64,000 nt of DNA, taken from assembly GCF_004298145.1 (NCBI RefSeq), contig NZ_SCRH01000054.1:62001-126000 (forward strand), read 5' to 3'. A program made the translations under genes and the position numbers. This document shows, piece after piece, positions 8,948 to 17,390 of the stretch (the stretch's first letter is position 1; each line of letters starts with the position of its first letter). The notes under the pieces were generated by a model, which had not been told where the DNA came from, ran no database searches, and was given only the letters and a program-made list of their open reading frames with translations. This DNA comes from Mycobacterium sp. Lineage in GTDB: Bacteria > Actinomycetota > Actinomycetes > Mycobacteriales > Mycobacteriaceae.

Positions 8948-9970
8948 ATGGAAATGATCTACCAACCGCCGCCCGTCGATAGGCTCAACGCCTACCTCAC
9001 AGAACGCTTGACGGACGTGACCGACCTGAAGGTCACGAACGTCAAACGCTCGTGGCCCGGTATGTCGCGCGAGACGTGGTTCGTCACCAGCACGGGAATC
9101 CGTGACAGGCGAAACATCGAGCAGCGGCACGTGTTCCGGATGGATCCCCCCGGTGGCGGCTTCGGATTGACGTCACTGGGTTTCGAGGCCGACGTGTACA
9201 CGATGCTGGACCAGACCGATGTTCCGACCCAGCCGATGCTGTGGCACGAGCCCGCTGGCAACGACTGGCTGGACGGGCGCGAATTCTTCGTGCGCGCCTG
9301 GGTCGACGGTGAGGTGAACCCACCACATCTGGAAGACCCTGACCCGCAGTACGACTCGCTACGCGAGCGGGTCGTCAAGGAACTCGTCGAGCGCCTGGCA
9401 CAGATCCACGCGCTGGATTGGCAGGCCCTGGGTTTCGACCGGTTCGCCAACTACGTGCCCACCGGTGTCGAGGACGCGGCCAAAGTCGAACTCGACTGGC
9501 ACCTCGAGCACGCGCTGCAGCGTGCGGTGGAACCCTATCCGGCGCTGATCGAGGCGATACTCACCTTGCGGGAGCAGCTCCCGCCACCTTCGGCCCGCGT
9601 GGTGATCCGCAAGGAGAACAACGGGATTGGCGAGGAAATCTGGCAGGGCAGCACGATCGTCGCCATGGCCGACTGGGAAACCGCAAGCCTCGGCGCGCCC
9701 GAGCTCGACCTCGCGGTCGCGGCGGGGACCACCTTCCACTTCTGGGATATCCAAAAGGCGATCACGTACTACGAAGGCATCACCGGGTTCGCGGTGAACA
9801 TGCAAGCGCTCGAATTCTACGGGCGGATCTGGTCGATGCGGGCGATCGTGGGCCTGCAGGGCGGCTTGCGGCCGTTCGGCGCGGGCGCCGACCAGCGCCT
9901 ACAGATCCCGTCGCTCGGGCTGTGGGCCGTCGGAACGCAATCACTGCTGGCGCAGGCCGCCGGATTCTAA
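8948..9970 (+). CDS. APH-fold phosphotransferase family protein
   Basis: This 340-residue protein belongs to the broad phosphotransferase/APH family found beside acyl-CoA dehydrogenase genes (related to the N-terminal kinase domain of ACAD10/11). The first lobe has the strand-loop MSRETWFV, and the second has the RLAQIHALDW helix. The catalytic loop is altered: where HGDxxxxN is expected the sequence reads VVIRKENNGIGEEI, followed by MADWETASLGAPELDLA with the metal-binding Asp (DWE). The loss of the HGD catalytic Asp suggests a binding role or unusual chemistry. RBS AAGGGGATG overlaps the ATG. Confidence 0.72.
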   Translation: MEMIYQPPPVDRLNAYLTERLTDVTDLKVTNVKRSWPGMSRETWFVTSTGIRDRRNIEQRHVFRMDPPGGGFGLTSLGFEADVYTMLDQTDVPTQPMLWHEPAGNDWLDGREFFVRAWVDGEVNPPHLEDPDPQYDSLRERVVKELVERLAQIHALDWQALGFDRFANYVPTGVEDAAKVELDWHLEHALQRAVEPYPALIEAILTLREQLPPPSARVVIRKENNGIGEEIWQGSTIVAMADWETASLGAPELDLAVAAGTTFHFWDIQKAITYYEGITGFAVNMQALEFYGRIWSMRAIVGLQGGLRPFGAGADQRLQIPSLGLWAVGTQSLLAQAAGF

Positions 9971-9981
9971 AGGGAGGTATC

Positions 9982-10485
9982 GTGCTCAATCCAACCTGCC
10001 CCGAACTGCTTCGCGCAGTCATCGCCAACCTCGACGAGCTCGTGCTCCCGCAACTGGAGGGCCCGCATGCGCGCAGCTCCGTCAAGAACATGAAGCTGTT
10101 GCTCACCCACGTCATTCACCGCCTCGAACACGAGGGCCCGGAGCTCGCCGCCGACAACGCCGAAAAGCGGGTCGCGATAACCGAACTGGTCGAACTCGCC
10201 CCCGACCTCGACGGCGCGGCCGAGCTGGGCCGCCGCCTGGAGAAAATTCCTTCGGCCGGATCCTATGTGGCCGTTGCCACGCTGGCCGACGAGGCCGGAC
10301 AGCTGCGCCAACTCGCCATCGACGCCAGCCTCCTGGTTCACGGCAACACGGCAGCGCTAGGGCAGGAGAAGGCCGACGAACTATTGGCCCCGTTGCGTCG
10401 ACAGCTGAGGGCGCAACTGGGCCGCGACCTGGGCGCCGTTGCACACATCACCCCGTCCGAGGTGTACGACCACAAAGGCGCCTGA
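9982..10485 (+). CDS. Conserved hypothetical helical protein in ACAD/APH operon
   Basis: This is a 167-residue, mainly helical protein starting at GTG 9982 behind a strong AGGGAGG. No catalytic motif, signal peptide or membrane helix is visible. Genes like this often follow the APH-type kinase in actinobacterial fadE clusters, so it may be an accessory subunit of the kinase-like protein 11 bases upstream. That is inference from position only. It ends the plus-strand run that began at 4421 and converges with a small membrane-protein gene. Confidence 0.6.
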   Translation: MLNPTCPELLRAVIANLDELVLPQLEGPHARSSVKNMKLLLTHVIHRLEHEGPELAADNAEKRVAITELVELAPDLDGAAELGRRLEKIPSAGSYVAVATLADEAGQLRQLAIDASLLVHGNTAALGQEKADELLAPLRRQLRAQLGRDLGAVAHITPSEVYDHKGA

Positions 10486-10490
10486 GCCGC

Positions 10491-10859
10491 CTAGTGATCG
10501 GTGCGGCCCCGGACCGCGATCGCCGCTCCGATCACCGCGTAGCTCAGCCCGCCGAGGAACCCCGTCAAAAAGTTCTTGGCCGGAATGCGGTCACGGTTCA
10601 ACAGGGTCGCCGCCGCGTCCACGGCATCGGCCAGGATTCCCACCCGCAACCACAATGAGGAGGGCCGCGGATCGGCGGCGAGTCCCAGACCCAGTCCGAC
10701 ATCGCGGCCGCCGACACTACGCAGCAGCGCCGCCGTCGACGCACCCGGGCGGGATTCGCCGAACCACAACTCGCCCGGCTTGCTCGGCGCCAATGCGAGC
10801 CACGCTCCGAAGACCACCCGGGACAACCCGAAAATCCGCAACAACCAAGACGTTTCCAT
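10491..10859 (-). CDS. Small hydrophobic protein, probable membrane protein (DUF4267-like)
   Basis: This 122-residue protein starts at the ATG 10857-10859. It has alternating hydrophobic stretches (an N-terminal amphipathic LLRIFGLSRVVFGAWLALA, a glycine-rich RDVGLGLGLA and a C-terminal FLGGLSYAVIGAAIAVRG), consistent with three to four short membrane helices. Such small proteins are common in actinobacteria and uncharacterised. It lies between the end of the plus-strand ACAD run and the NUDIX gene, with no evident functional link to either. Confidence 0.55.
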   Translation of the reverse strand: METSWLLRIFGLSRVVFGAWLALAPSKPGELWFGESRPGASTAALLRSVGGRDVGLGLGLAADPRPSSLWLRVGILADAVDAAATLLNRDRIPAKNFLTGFLGGLSYAVIGAAIAVRGRTDH

Positions 10860-10951
10860 CACCCCATCGTGCTGTCTTCTCGGCCCCGGCAACAGAGCGC
10901 GACAGCAATGAATGCCGCAAATCGGATTCCCGGGTTCGCGTGGCGGCCCCG

Positions 10952-11638
10952 CTACGTCGACTTTTCCAGGCGCCAGCCGGCCCTGGCGAGCAGTAGCCGA
11001 TGGCGGCCACCGGGGGCCGTGGCGTCGCCGGTGTCGTATCCGGCGTCACCGTGCCACAGCACGACCTGGCTCTCCTCGGTGGCCACCAGCCGGCTCTCGT
11101 AGCTTTCGATCGGGGTTTGTTTGATGCCCTTAATGGCGGCCGCGCAATCGGGATAACCGCTCAGGAACCGCAGCGTCATCCATGTCGGCGGAAGCAGGAG
11201 GAACTCCCGGCGCCCGTGCGCGCTCAAGGCATCATCGGGACGCAACCAGGAGTGGTCGACGATCTCGTCGCCGTCCACCGTGACCCGCACGCCGTGCGGA
11301 GCCTCGGCGAACAGCATCCAGGTCGTGAATCGCTTCGGCGCCTCGGCGCCCGGGCTCCACTGCGCCATCGGATGCAACTCCGCAGTGCCTAAGTCGATCC
11401 CGGCCTCTTCGGCCGTTTCCCGCGCCGCGGCGCGCCTCGCCGCCTCGAGGCTGTCAAGCCGGTCGGATCCGGCGTCGGCCGGGTCGACCCGCCCGCCGGG
11501 AAACACCCACGCCCCCGGGGCGAAGGAGGCGGCCCGGGTGCGCCGCAGCATCAGCACCTCCATGCCCGCCCCCGAACCAGAGCCGGCATCGCGCCCGAGC
11601 ACCACCGTCGCCGCGGGCACTGCCGCCGAGGCGCTCAC
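10952..11638 (-). CDS. NUDIX hydrolase
   Basis: This 228-residue protein carries a recognisable NUDIX box: GG at VFPGGRVDP, a longer than usual insertion, then AARETAEEAGIDL with the REx2EExG core. The GTG start at 11638 overlaps the stop of the upstream ACAD (GTGA), indicating translational coupling. NUDIX proteins placed in acyl-CoA operons may hydrolyse CoA, acyl-CoA or nucleotide by-products, but the CoA-specific motif is not evident here, so the substrate is open. Confidence 0.82.
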   Translation of the reverse strand: MSASAAVPAATVVLGRDAGSGSGAGMEVLMLRRTRAASFAPGAWVFPGGRVDPADAGSDRLDSLEAARRAAARETAEEAGIDLGTAELHPMAQWSPGAEAPKRFTTWMLFAEAPHGVRVTVDGDEIVDHSWLRPDDALSAHGRREFLLLPPTWMTLRFLSGYPDCAAAIKGIKQTPIESYESRLVATEESQVVLWHGDAGYDTGDATAPGGRHRLLLARAGWRLEKST

Positions 11639-12849
11639 CGCGGGGGCATCGCGGGGTCGTAGGGCAAGCCGAGTACCTGTTCGGCAATAGTGTTGCGCTG
11701 AATCTCGGACGTGCCCGTGCCGATGGTCGAGGCGCGGGTCCGCAGGAATCCCCACACCCAGCGCCCCCGCTCGACGCTGTGTGCATCGGTGCGGCCCAGG
11801 GTCCCGTAGCTGCCGAGCAGATCAACCGCAAACTCGTGCAAATCCTGCTCGAAGGAGGTGATGAACAGCCGCGACGTCGACGCACCGGGTCCGGGTTCGC
11901 CCTTTGTCAGGATCGACTCGATGGTCCTCATCCCTTGGTAGCGCATGATGCGCACTCGAATTTCGAAGTCCGCCAAGCGGTCTCGTACCAGCGGGTCGGC
12001 GGTTGCGCCTCGCGACCTGGCCAGCTCGATCAGCTCGTTCAAAACCCGCCGGTACAACGCCGCCTGGTTCATGGTGCCGGCCGCCCGTTCGTGTCCCAGG
12101 CTGGTCCGCACCAGACGCCAGCCGTCGTTTTCCTCCCCGATACGGTTGCCCACGGGTACCCGCACGTCCTCGAAGAAAATCTCGGAGAAGTCGGCACCTC
12201 CGGTGAGGTCCCGTAACGGCCGGATCGTCACTCCGGGCGCCCGGGCGTCGATCAGCAGGTAGGTGATCCCCTTGGCGCGAGACTCCCGTGATCCCGTGCG
12301 CACCAGGGTGAAGAGGATATCCGCGATGTCGGCGGCGGTGTTCCACACCTTCTGTCCGTTAACGACATACTCGTCGCCGTCGCGACGCGCCGTGGCGCGC
12401 AGCGCCGGCAGATCCGAGCCGGCTTCCGGCTCGGAGAAGCCCTGCGCCCACACCGCGTCGCCGCGCAGCATCGACGGCAGGAACCGACGCTTCTGCTCGT
12501 CGGAGCCGTGGGCGATCAGAGTGGGTCCCACGATGCCCAAGCCGGTACCCAGCGGCCCGGGAACACGGGCGCGGGCGTATTCCTCTTGGTAGATGATTTG
12601 GCGGGCGAACGGCAAATCCATTCCACCGTATTCGCGGGGCCAACCCGGTCCCGCGAAGCCGGCGTCGTAAAGCTTGGCCAGCCATGCCTTTTGCCAGGCC
12701 AGGCGTTCGGCGGGATCTTTCGGGCGTTTGCCCGGGTGGTGGTCGGTCAGCCACGACCGCAGGGCCGCGCGGAATTCCTTGTCGCTGTCGGACGCCGCCG
12801 CTTGCGCGCCGGGCAGACCCGCATCCGTGATTACTTCGGTCATTGGCAC
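11635..12849 (-). CDS. Acyl-CoA dehydrogenase, large-type subunit
   Basis: This is a 404-residue ACAD with WAQGFSEPEAGSDLPALR near residue 138, an FEDVRVPVGNRIGEE strand and the C-terminal GTGTSEIQRNTIAEQVLGLP FAD-binding signature. The start is the ATG at 12849, or the one two codons later. It lies 7 bases downstream of a small-subunit ACAD, the same pair logic as at 5438/6660 but with the order reversed (small first). Together with the ferredoxin at 13995 it forms a minus-strand operon running into the NUDIX gene. Confidence 0.87.
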   Translation of the reverse strand: MPMTEVITDAGLPGAQAAASDSDKEFRAALRSWLTDHHPGKRPKDPAERLAWQKAWLAKLYDAGFAGPGWPREYGGMDLPFARQIIYQEEYARARVPGPLGTGLGIVGPTLIAHGSDEQKRRFLPSMLRGDAVWAQGFSEPEAGSDLPALRATARRDGDEYVVNGQKVWNTAADIADILFTLVRTGSRESRAKGITYLLIDARAPGVTIRPLRDLTGGADFSEIFFEDVRVPVGNRIGEENDGWRLVRTSLGHERAAGTMNQAALYRRVLNELIELARSRGATADPLVRDRLADFEIRVRIMRYQGMRTIESILTKGEPGPGASTSRLFITSFEQDLHEFAVDLLGSYGTLGRTDAHSVERGRWVWGFLRTRASTIGTGTSEIQRNTIAEQVLGLPYDPAMPPR

Positions 12850-12856
12850 GTTCCTC

Positions 12857-13987
12857 TCAGATGCCGACCAGTTGGGCTACCCGCGCCCGCTGTGCCACCG
12901 GGGCACCGAACAGCAACTCGGACGTCTTGGCGCGTTTGAGGTACAGGTGGGCGTCGTGCTCCCAGGTGAAGCCGATGCCGCCGTGGATCTGGATGTTCTC
13001 CTTGGCCGCGCGGGTGTAGGCGGCCGAACAGTAGGCAGACACCAGGGCCGCGCAGATGGGGAATTCGTCGTCCACGGAGGCGTTCTCGGCATCTTCCGTC
13101 AGAGATGCGGCGTAAAGCACGGCAGCCCTGGCGGATTCGATCTCGACCAACACGTCCGCACACTTGTGCTTGATGGCTTGAAACGATCCGATCGGCCGGT
13201 TGAACTGTACGCGGACCTTGGCGTACTCGACCGCGGCGTCGAGGCATGCTTGCGCACCGCCGAGTTGTTCGGCGGCCAGTGCGACGTTCGCCGTGTCGAG
13301 GGCCCTGCGCAGGAACGGCGTCGCGTCGCCCGCGGGCCCGATCCGCCGGCTCCGGCAGTCCCGCAGGTCCAGGCGGGCCAGCCGTCGCGTGGGATCCAGC
13401 GCGTCCAGCCGCGTCGCGGTGATTCCCGCAGCGTTGCGATCGACGGCGAAGAGGCCAAGCTCGTCGTCCGCGCGGGCGATCACCAGGATGGCGTCGGCGG
13501 TCTGCCCGTCGATGACGAACATCTTGGTCCCCGACAAGCTCCAGTCATCGCCGTCACGCCGCGCCGGCGTCGCGATATCGGCGAGGTCCCAGGATCCATT
13601 CTCGTCGCAAACCGCCACGGTTGCGGTCAGCTCTCCTTCCGCGATGCCCGGCAGGTAGCGACGGCACGCCTGCTCGTCCCCGCTGGCCAGCAGCGTCCGG
13701 GCGGCGAGCCCAACGGTGGCGAAGAACGGCGACGGCAGCAGCCTGCGGCCCATCTCTTCCATCACCACGGCGAGCTCGGCGAGTCCATATCCTGCTCCGC
13801 CGTACTGCTCGGGCAGCGTGAGCCCGTGCAGCCCCAGCTGCTGGGCCATCTGCCGCCACAATTCCGGGTCGTAGCCTGCAGCGGAGTCCATCCAGCGGCG
13901 CACCGCCTCGCTGGGAGCCTTTTCGGTCAGGAATCCCCGCACCAAATCGCGGAGCTCCTCTTGCTCGTCGGTCAAGGTGATGCCCAT
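12857..13987 (-). CDS. Acyl-CoA dehydrogenase, small-type subunit
   Basis: This ~376-residue ACAD begins at the ATG 13985-13987, preceded by GAGG. An ATG seven codons upstream would overlap the ferredoxin stop. N-terminal LTDEQEELRDLVRGFL, central LPEQYGGAGYG, the RPIGSFQAIKHKCADVLV helix and the C-terminal IHGGIGFTWEHDAHLYLKR block match small subunits of paired FadE enzymes. It is expected to associate with the large ACAD encoded next. Overall identity to the other small subunits in the window looks moderate rather than that of a recent duplication. Confidence 0.86.
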   Translation of the reverse strand: MGITLTDEQEELRDLVRGFLTEKAPSEAVRRWMDSAAGYDPELWRQMAQQLGLHGLTLPEQYGGAGYGLAELAVVMEEMGRRLLPSPFFATVGLAARTLLASGDEQACRRYLPGIAEGELTATVAVCDENGSWDLADIATPARRDGDDWSLSGTKMFVIDGQTADAILVIARADDELGLFAVDRNAAGITATRLDALDPTRRLARLDLRDCRSRRIGPAGDATPFLRRALDTANVALAAEQLGGAQACLDAAVEYAKVRVQFNRPIGSFQAIKHKCADVLVEIESARAAVLYAASLTEDAENASVDDEFPICAALVSAYCSAAYTRAAKENIQIHGGIGFTWEHDAHLYLKRAKTSELLFGAPVAQRARVAQLVGI

Positions 13988-13994
13988 GCCAGCC

Positions 13995-14192
13995 TCAGTC
14001 CCCTTCATCCAGGCTCAACGCGCCCTCGGGGCACGAGGCGACACCGTCTCGAGCCAGCTGTTCATCCTTTTCTGCTACGACGTGGGGCTGCAACGCCGAA
14101 TAGCCTTCGTTGTCGAGCGGAAAGAGCTCAACAGCAACGGTATTGCACAACGCGTGCCCCGCACACTTCGATTGGTCGACCTGGATTCTCAC
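13995..14192 (-). CDS. Ferredoxin, single [3Fe-4S]/[4Fe-4S] type with His in the variable position
   Basis: This 65-residue ferredoxin has CAGHALC...CPEGAL: cysteines at about 10, 16 and 54, with a His where a fourth cluster ligand would be. Mycobacterial ferredoxins with this CxxHxxC arrangement are known electron donors or acceptors for P450s and other redox enzymes. The GTG start is at 14192. It is the first gene of the minus-strand operon with an ACAD pair, although ACADs usually pass electrons to ETF. No P450 lies nearby; the only one in the window is at 30782, so the partner is unclear. Confidence 0.85.
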   Translation of the reverse strand: MRIQVDQSKCAGHALCNTVAVELFPLDNEGYSALQPHVVAEKDEQLARDGVASCPEGALSLDEGD

Positions 14193-14338
14193 CTCAACAA
14201 CCTTCCTGCCGTTGCGTCAGGACGTTACCGCCGGTGACGAGCGAGATGGCCTCTTCGCTGCGCAAACGCGCTTTCCGCTGCCATCCGTCCTGCGGCTGGG
14301 CCGGGTCGCAATACCGGCGGCACCGGGCCCGATGGTAA

Positions 14339-14354
14339 ACTTAGTGAGCTAGGT
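14339..14354. promoter_or_regulatory. Imperfect inverted repeat, possible TetR operator
   Basis: ACTTAG-TGAG-CTAGGT is an inverted repeat with one mismatch in six-base arms. It lies in the 225-base gap between the ferredoxin gene (minus) and the TetR gene (plus), 64 bases before the TetR start. The placement suits an autoregulatory operator controlling both directions. The arms are short, so this could be chance. Confidence 0.25.
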
Positions 14355-14417
14355 CTCGCCTGGTGCCCCCTCACCGGATGACGTGGAGTGCGAGCTGGGC
14401 CGAACAAGGGGTGACAA

Positions 14418-15119
14418 ATGCCGGAGATGACCTTCGATACCGAGCGCCTGCAACTGATGGCCGCGGCCGAACAGGTGTTGGCTCGCGGCGGCTGGTGGGG
14501 CTTCAAGCTGGGAAGCGTACTGCGCCAGGCGCGCCTGTCGACCAGAAGCTTCTACCGTCACTTCGACAGCAAGGACGATCTGCTGTCAGCGCTCCTCGAA
14601 GGCGAGCTGCTCGCCATCGCCGATTACCTGAAAGTGCTGGGTGAGAACACCGCCTCCCCCGTCGAGCGGGTATGGCAGTATGTCCACGCCCTGATGGACC
14701 TGGCCTTCGATCAACGAATCATCAAGCCGGCGTCGTTGTTTGCCGTGCACTGGCGCAAGCTGTTGCCGGAACACACCGAGGTTATCGAGCGGTGTGCGCA
14801 CGCGCTGACCGCACCGCTGGCCGATGCGCTCGAGGAGGGGCGCCGCACCGGGGATTTGGTGTGTTCGGACCCGGCTGCCGAGGCCAGAGCGATCTTCCAC
14901 CTGACCTCGTCTTTGGTTTTCGACCGCCCGAACGTCGACGGCCAAGAGTCGCGAGCGCTGGCTGAGCGCACCGTCTTGCCGTTCGTGGCCAGGGCCCTGC
15001 GGGTGAACCTCAAGCGGCCACAATCACGGCCGTCGCGGCGCGCGCAGCCGGACGACACGGCACCGCTGCAGTTCACCTTGGCCAGATACGCCTGGGCCAC
15101 CGCCGACTGCGTGAGCTGA
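14418..15119 (+). CDS. TetR-family transcriptional regulator
   Basis: This 233-residue regulator has an N-terminal helix-turn-helix (LGSVLRQARLSTRSFYRHFDSKDDLL, residues ~32-60, the TetR recognition helix ending in YRHF) and a helical ligand-binding domain. The arginine-rich C-terminal tail (~residues 200-218) is unusual. It is divergent from the ferredoxin/ACAD operon and converges with the CoA-transferase gene, so it most likely controls the operon at 14192-10952 or neighbouring acyl-CoA genes. The ligand is probably an acyl-CoA, by analogy with other TetR proteins in such clusters. Confidence 0.82.
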   Translation: MPEMTFDTERLQLMAAAEQVLARGGWWGFKLGSVLRQARLSTRSFYRHFDSKDDLLSALLEGELLAIADYLKVLGENTASPVERVWQYVHALMDLAFDQRIIKPASLFAVHWRKLLPEHTEVIERCAHALTAPLADALEEGRRTGDLVCSDPAAEARAIFHLTSSLVFDRPNVDGQESRALAERTVLPFVARALRVNLKRPQSRPSRRAQPDDTAPLQFTLARYAWATADCVS

Positions 15120-15124
15120 TCCGT

Positions 15125-16333
15125 TTAAGGCGTGCGTCGTTCGCCGAGCTCTTTGAGGATCTCTTCAGTGTGCTCGCCGAGCAGCGGTGCTCCTCTTGGG
15201 GGCTCATAGGGTTGACCGGACACGATCACCGGCTCACCGATGTAGGTGAAGTCGCCCGCCACCGGATGGCGCCCGGGGACCAGGATCTGGCGCGCCGACA
15301 GGTGCGGGTCGGACATCAGGTCGGCGGCCTGATGGGCGGGTCCGATGGGAAGGTCTTCGGCAGCCGCGAGGTGGACCCATTCGGACTGGGTCTTGGTCGC
15401 AATAATGTCCCGAAGCTGTGTGCGCAACTCGTCTTGACCGGTGGCGAAATCGACCGGGCCACCCTGCCCGCCGCCCGCATCGATGAGGTCGTCGCGGCCG
15501 ACGATGCTGCAGAACCCGTTCCAGAACTTGGGCTCGATGCAACAGAAGAGGACGAACTTGTCGTCGGCGGTGCGGTAGAACTCGTACTTGGCGCTGGCCT
15601 GTTGCGCGGCGTCCGCGCTGGGCAAGCTGCTCCGGTCGGTGATGCGGTGCTCGTTGAGGGCGTAGGTCGCGGCGATCCATGCCGAGGCCAAGACCGCGTC
15701 GGCGGCCGAGGCGTCCAGGAAGCAGCCTCGGCCGGTGCGCTCGCGCGCGAACAACGCCGCCGCGACATGGTAGGCCGCGTGCGCGGCTCCGGCGGCGGTG
15801 CCTTCGCCACCGCTTTCGATGCCGCCCATCAATCGCGGGGATCCGTCGGGCTGGGCGAACCCCTCGGGGCCGACCTCCTGGGGTGTACCGCCGGCCAACG
15901 CATTCATCATGCGGCCGTGCGTCGGGATGCTGGCGTAGGGTCCCGTCGAGCCGAATCCGCTGTACTGGCAGTAGATGATGTCGGGTTTGACCTGTTGCTG
16001 GGCGACATAGCCGATGCCCAGCTTCTCGCATGCGTCTCCGGCGAAGCCGTCGACGAAAACATCGGCGGTGGAGAGTAATTCGAAGAATTTCGCTCGGTCG
16101 GCGTCGTCGCGCAGATCCAGCACCACGCTGCGCTTGTTCTTGTTGACCTGGAGATGAGCGGGGCTGTGATGGGGGGCCATCTGGCCGAGGAAGTCCCGCA
16201 GATAGTCGCCGCGCCCGGGCGCCTCCACCTTGATGACGTCGGCGCCCAGGTCGGCCAATAGCATCCCGAGGCTGTCGCCGTTGAACAGCACCGCCGATTC
16301 GATGACCCGCACACCCTCGAGCAGACGGCTCAT
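15125..16333 (-). CDS. CaiB/BaiF family (class III) CoA-transferase
   Basis: This 402-residue class III CoA-transferase moves CoA from one acyl-CoA to a free acid. Characteristic blocks are LLADLGADVIKVEAPGRGDYLR at the N-terminus, NKNKRSVVLDLR near residue 80, and GFGSTGPYASIPTHG. The start at ATG 16333 is supported by GGAG seven bases upstream and by family alignment. The 41 bases to the flavoprotein gene upstream suggest co-transcription. It likely activates or recycles the acid substrate of this cluster. The specific acid is unknown. Confidence 0.85.
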   Translation of the reverse strand: MSRLLEGVRVIESAVLFNGDSLGMLLADLGADVIKVEAPGRGDYLRDFLGQMAPHHSPAHLQVNKNKRSVVLDLRDDADRAKFFELLSTADVFVDGFAGDACEKLGIGYVAQQQVKPDIIYCQYSGFGSTGPYASIPTHGRMMNALAGGTPQEVGPEGFAQPDGSPRLMGGIESGGEGTAAGAAHAAYHVAAALFARERTGRGCFLDASAADAVLASAWIAATYALNEHRITDRSSLPSADAAQQASAKYEFYRTADDKFVLFCCIEPKFWNGFCSIVGRDDLIDAGGGQGGPVDFATGQDELRTQLRDIIATKTQSEWVHLAAAEDLPIGPAHQAADLMSDPHLSARQILVPGRHPVAGDFTYIGEPVIVSGQPYEPPRGAPLLGEHTEEILKELGERRTP

Positions 16334-16373
16334 GCCCTTACTCCGTTCCCCATCATCGTGTCGTCCTCCAACC

Positions 16374-17372
16374 TCAGGCCTGGATAGCTTCGTCGACGAG
16401 CCGGGCCGCGTCGGCCATGTCCCGCGTCTCGCAGGCGGCCACGTATTCACGACGCAGCTGCGCGACAAGATCTGCGACCGAAGGGATCTCATCAATGAGC
16501 TCGATGCCTTGACCCGCGGACCACAGGTTCTTCCACGGCTTGACACCCTCCGGCAGGTGCGAGTAGCCGATCTTTCCAACGGGCGCTTTGGGTAGGTCCA
16601 GGGGGTCAAGGCCCACCGCCCGCATCGATTCGGTCATCCAGTTGGCGGCGACCCCGGCGATGTCGGGGGTGTACAGCAGGTCAGCGGACGTGCCGGCGAC
16701 CAGCATGGCCTTGTAGGCGTCGGCGGCGCACGATTCCTGGGTGGCGATGAACCGGGTGCCCAGATAGGAGAGGTCGGCGCCAAGGATTTCGGCCGCCCGG
16801 ATGGCTGCGCCGGTGGTGACCGCGCCCGCCATGACGATGATTCCGTCAAACATGTTGCGGATCTTCGGGATCAGCACCAGATGGCTGATGGTGCCGGAGT
16901 GGCCGCCGCCGCCAGCACCGATGCAGGTCATCCCGTCGACGCCCGCCTGGATGGCCTTCTCGGCGAATCGCAACGAGGTCACGTCGTGCAGGATGATGCC
17001 ACCCCAGTCATGCACCCGTCGGGCCAGTTCGGCGGGGTTGCCCTGCGCCGAGATGATGATCTCGACGCCATAGCGGGAACACAGGTCGAGGTTCGTCGCC
17101 AGCTCGTCGTCGTCGAACCGCGTGGCGAGGTTCACCGCGATCGGCCCGATGCGTGCGTCGGGGTGCTGCTCGGCGTAGTCGTCCAAGTCAGCGCGAATCT
17201 GACGCAGCCACTCACCGAAAGCATCGATGTCACGGGCATTTTGACGGGGCAGCGCACCGATCAGGCCCGTCTTGCAGGCCGCCGCCACCAGCTCGGGGCC
17301 CGAGACCAGGAACATCGGGGCACACACCGCCGGAAGCGTCATCCGGCTGCGGAACCGTTCGTCGAGGGCCAT
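16374..17372 (-). CDS. Nitronate monooxygenase-like flavoprotein (NAD(P)H-dependent flavin oxidoreductase)
   Basis: This 332-residue FMN TIM-barrel protein of the 2-nitropropane dioxygenase/nitronate monooxygenase family has the N-terminal PAVCAPMFLVSGPELV strand, the phosphate-binding CIGAGGGGHSG loop near residue 150, and VMAGAVTTGAAIRAA. Many mycobacterial members sit in lipid and steroid catabolic clusters and act as double-bond reductases or dehydrogenases rather than on nitronates. The context (CoA-transferase downstream, ACAD and hydratase upstream) favours such a role. This is inference. Confidence 0.8.
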   Translation of the reverse strand: MALDERFRSRMTLPAVCAPMFLVSGPELVAAACKTGLIGALPRQNARDIDAFGEWLRQIRADLDDYAEQHPDARIGPIAVNLATRFDDDELATNLDLCSRYGVEIIISAQGNPAELARRVHDWGGIILHDVTSLRFAEKAIQAGVDGMTCIGAGGGGHSGTISHLVLIPKIRNMFDGIIVMAGAVTTGAAIRAAEILGADLSYLGTRFIATQESCAADAYKAMLVAGTSADLLYTPDIAGVAANWMTESMRAVGLDPLDLPKAPVGKIGYSHLPEGVKPWKNLWSAGQGIELIDEIPSVADLVAQLRREYVAACETRDMADAARLVDEAIQA

Positions 17373-17390
17373 TCATTCACTCCTCATGCG

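Noticed and set aside
12674..14338. Plus-strand open frame of about 550 codons
   Set aside because: Antisense to the ACAD pair and ferredoxin, with no recognisable domain and no ribosome site.
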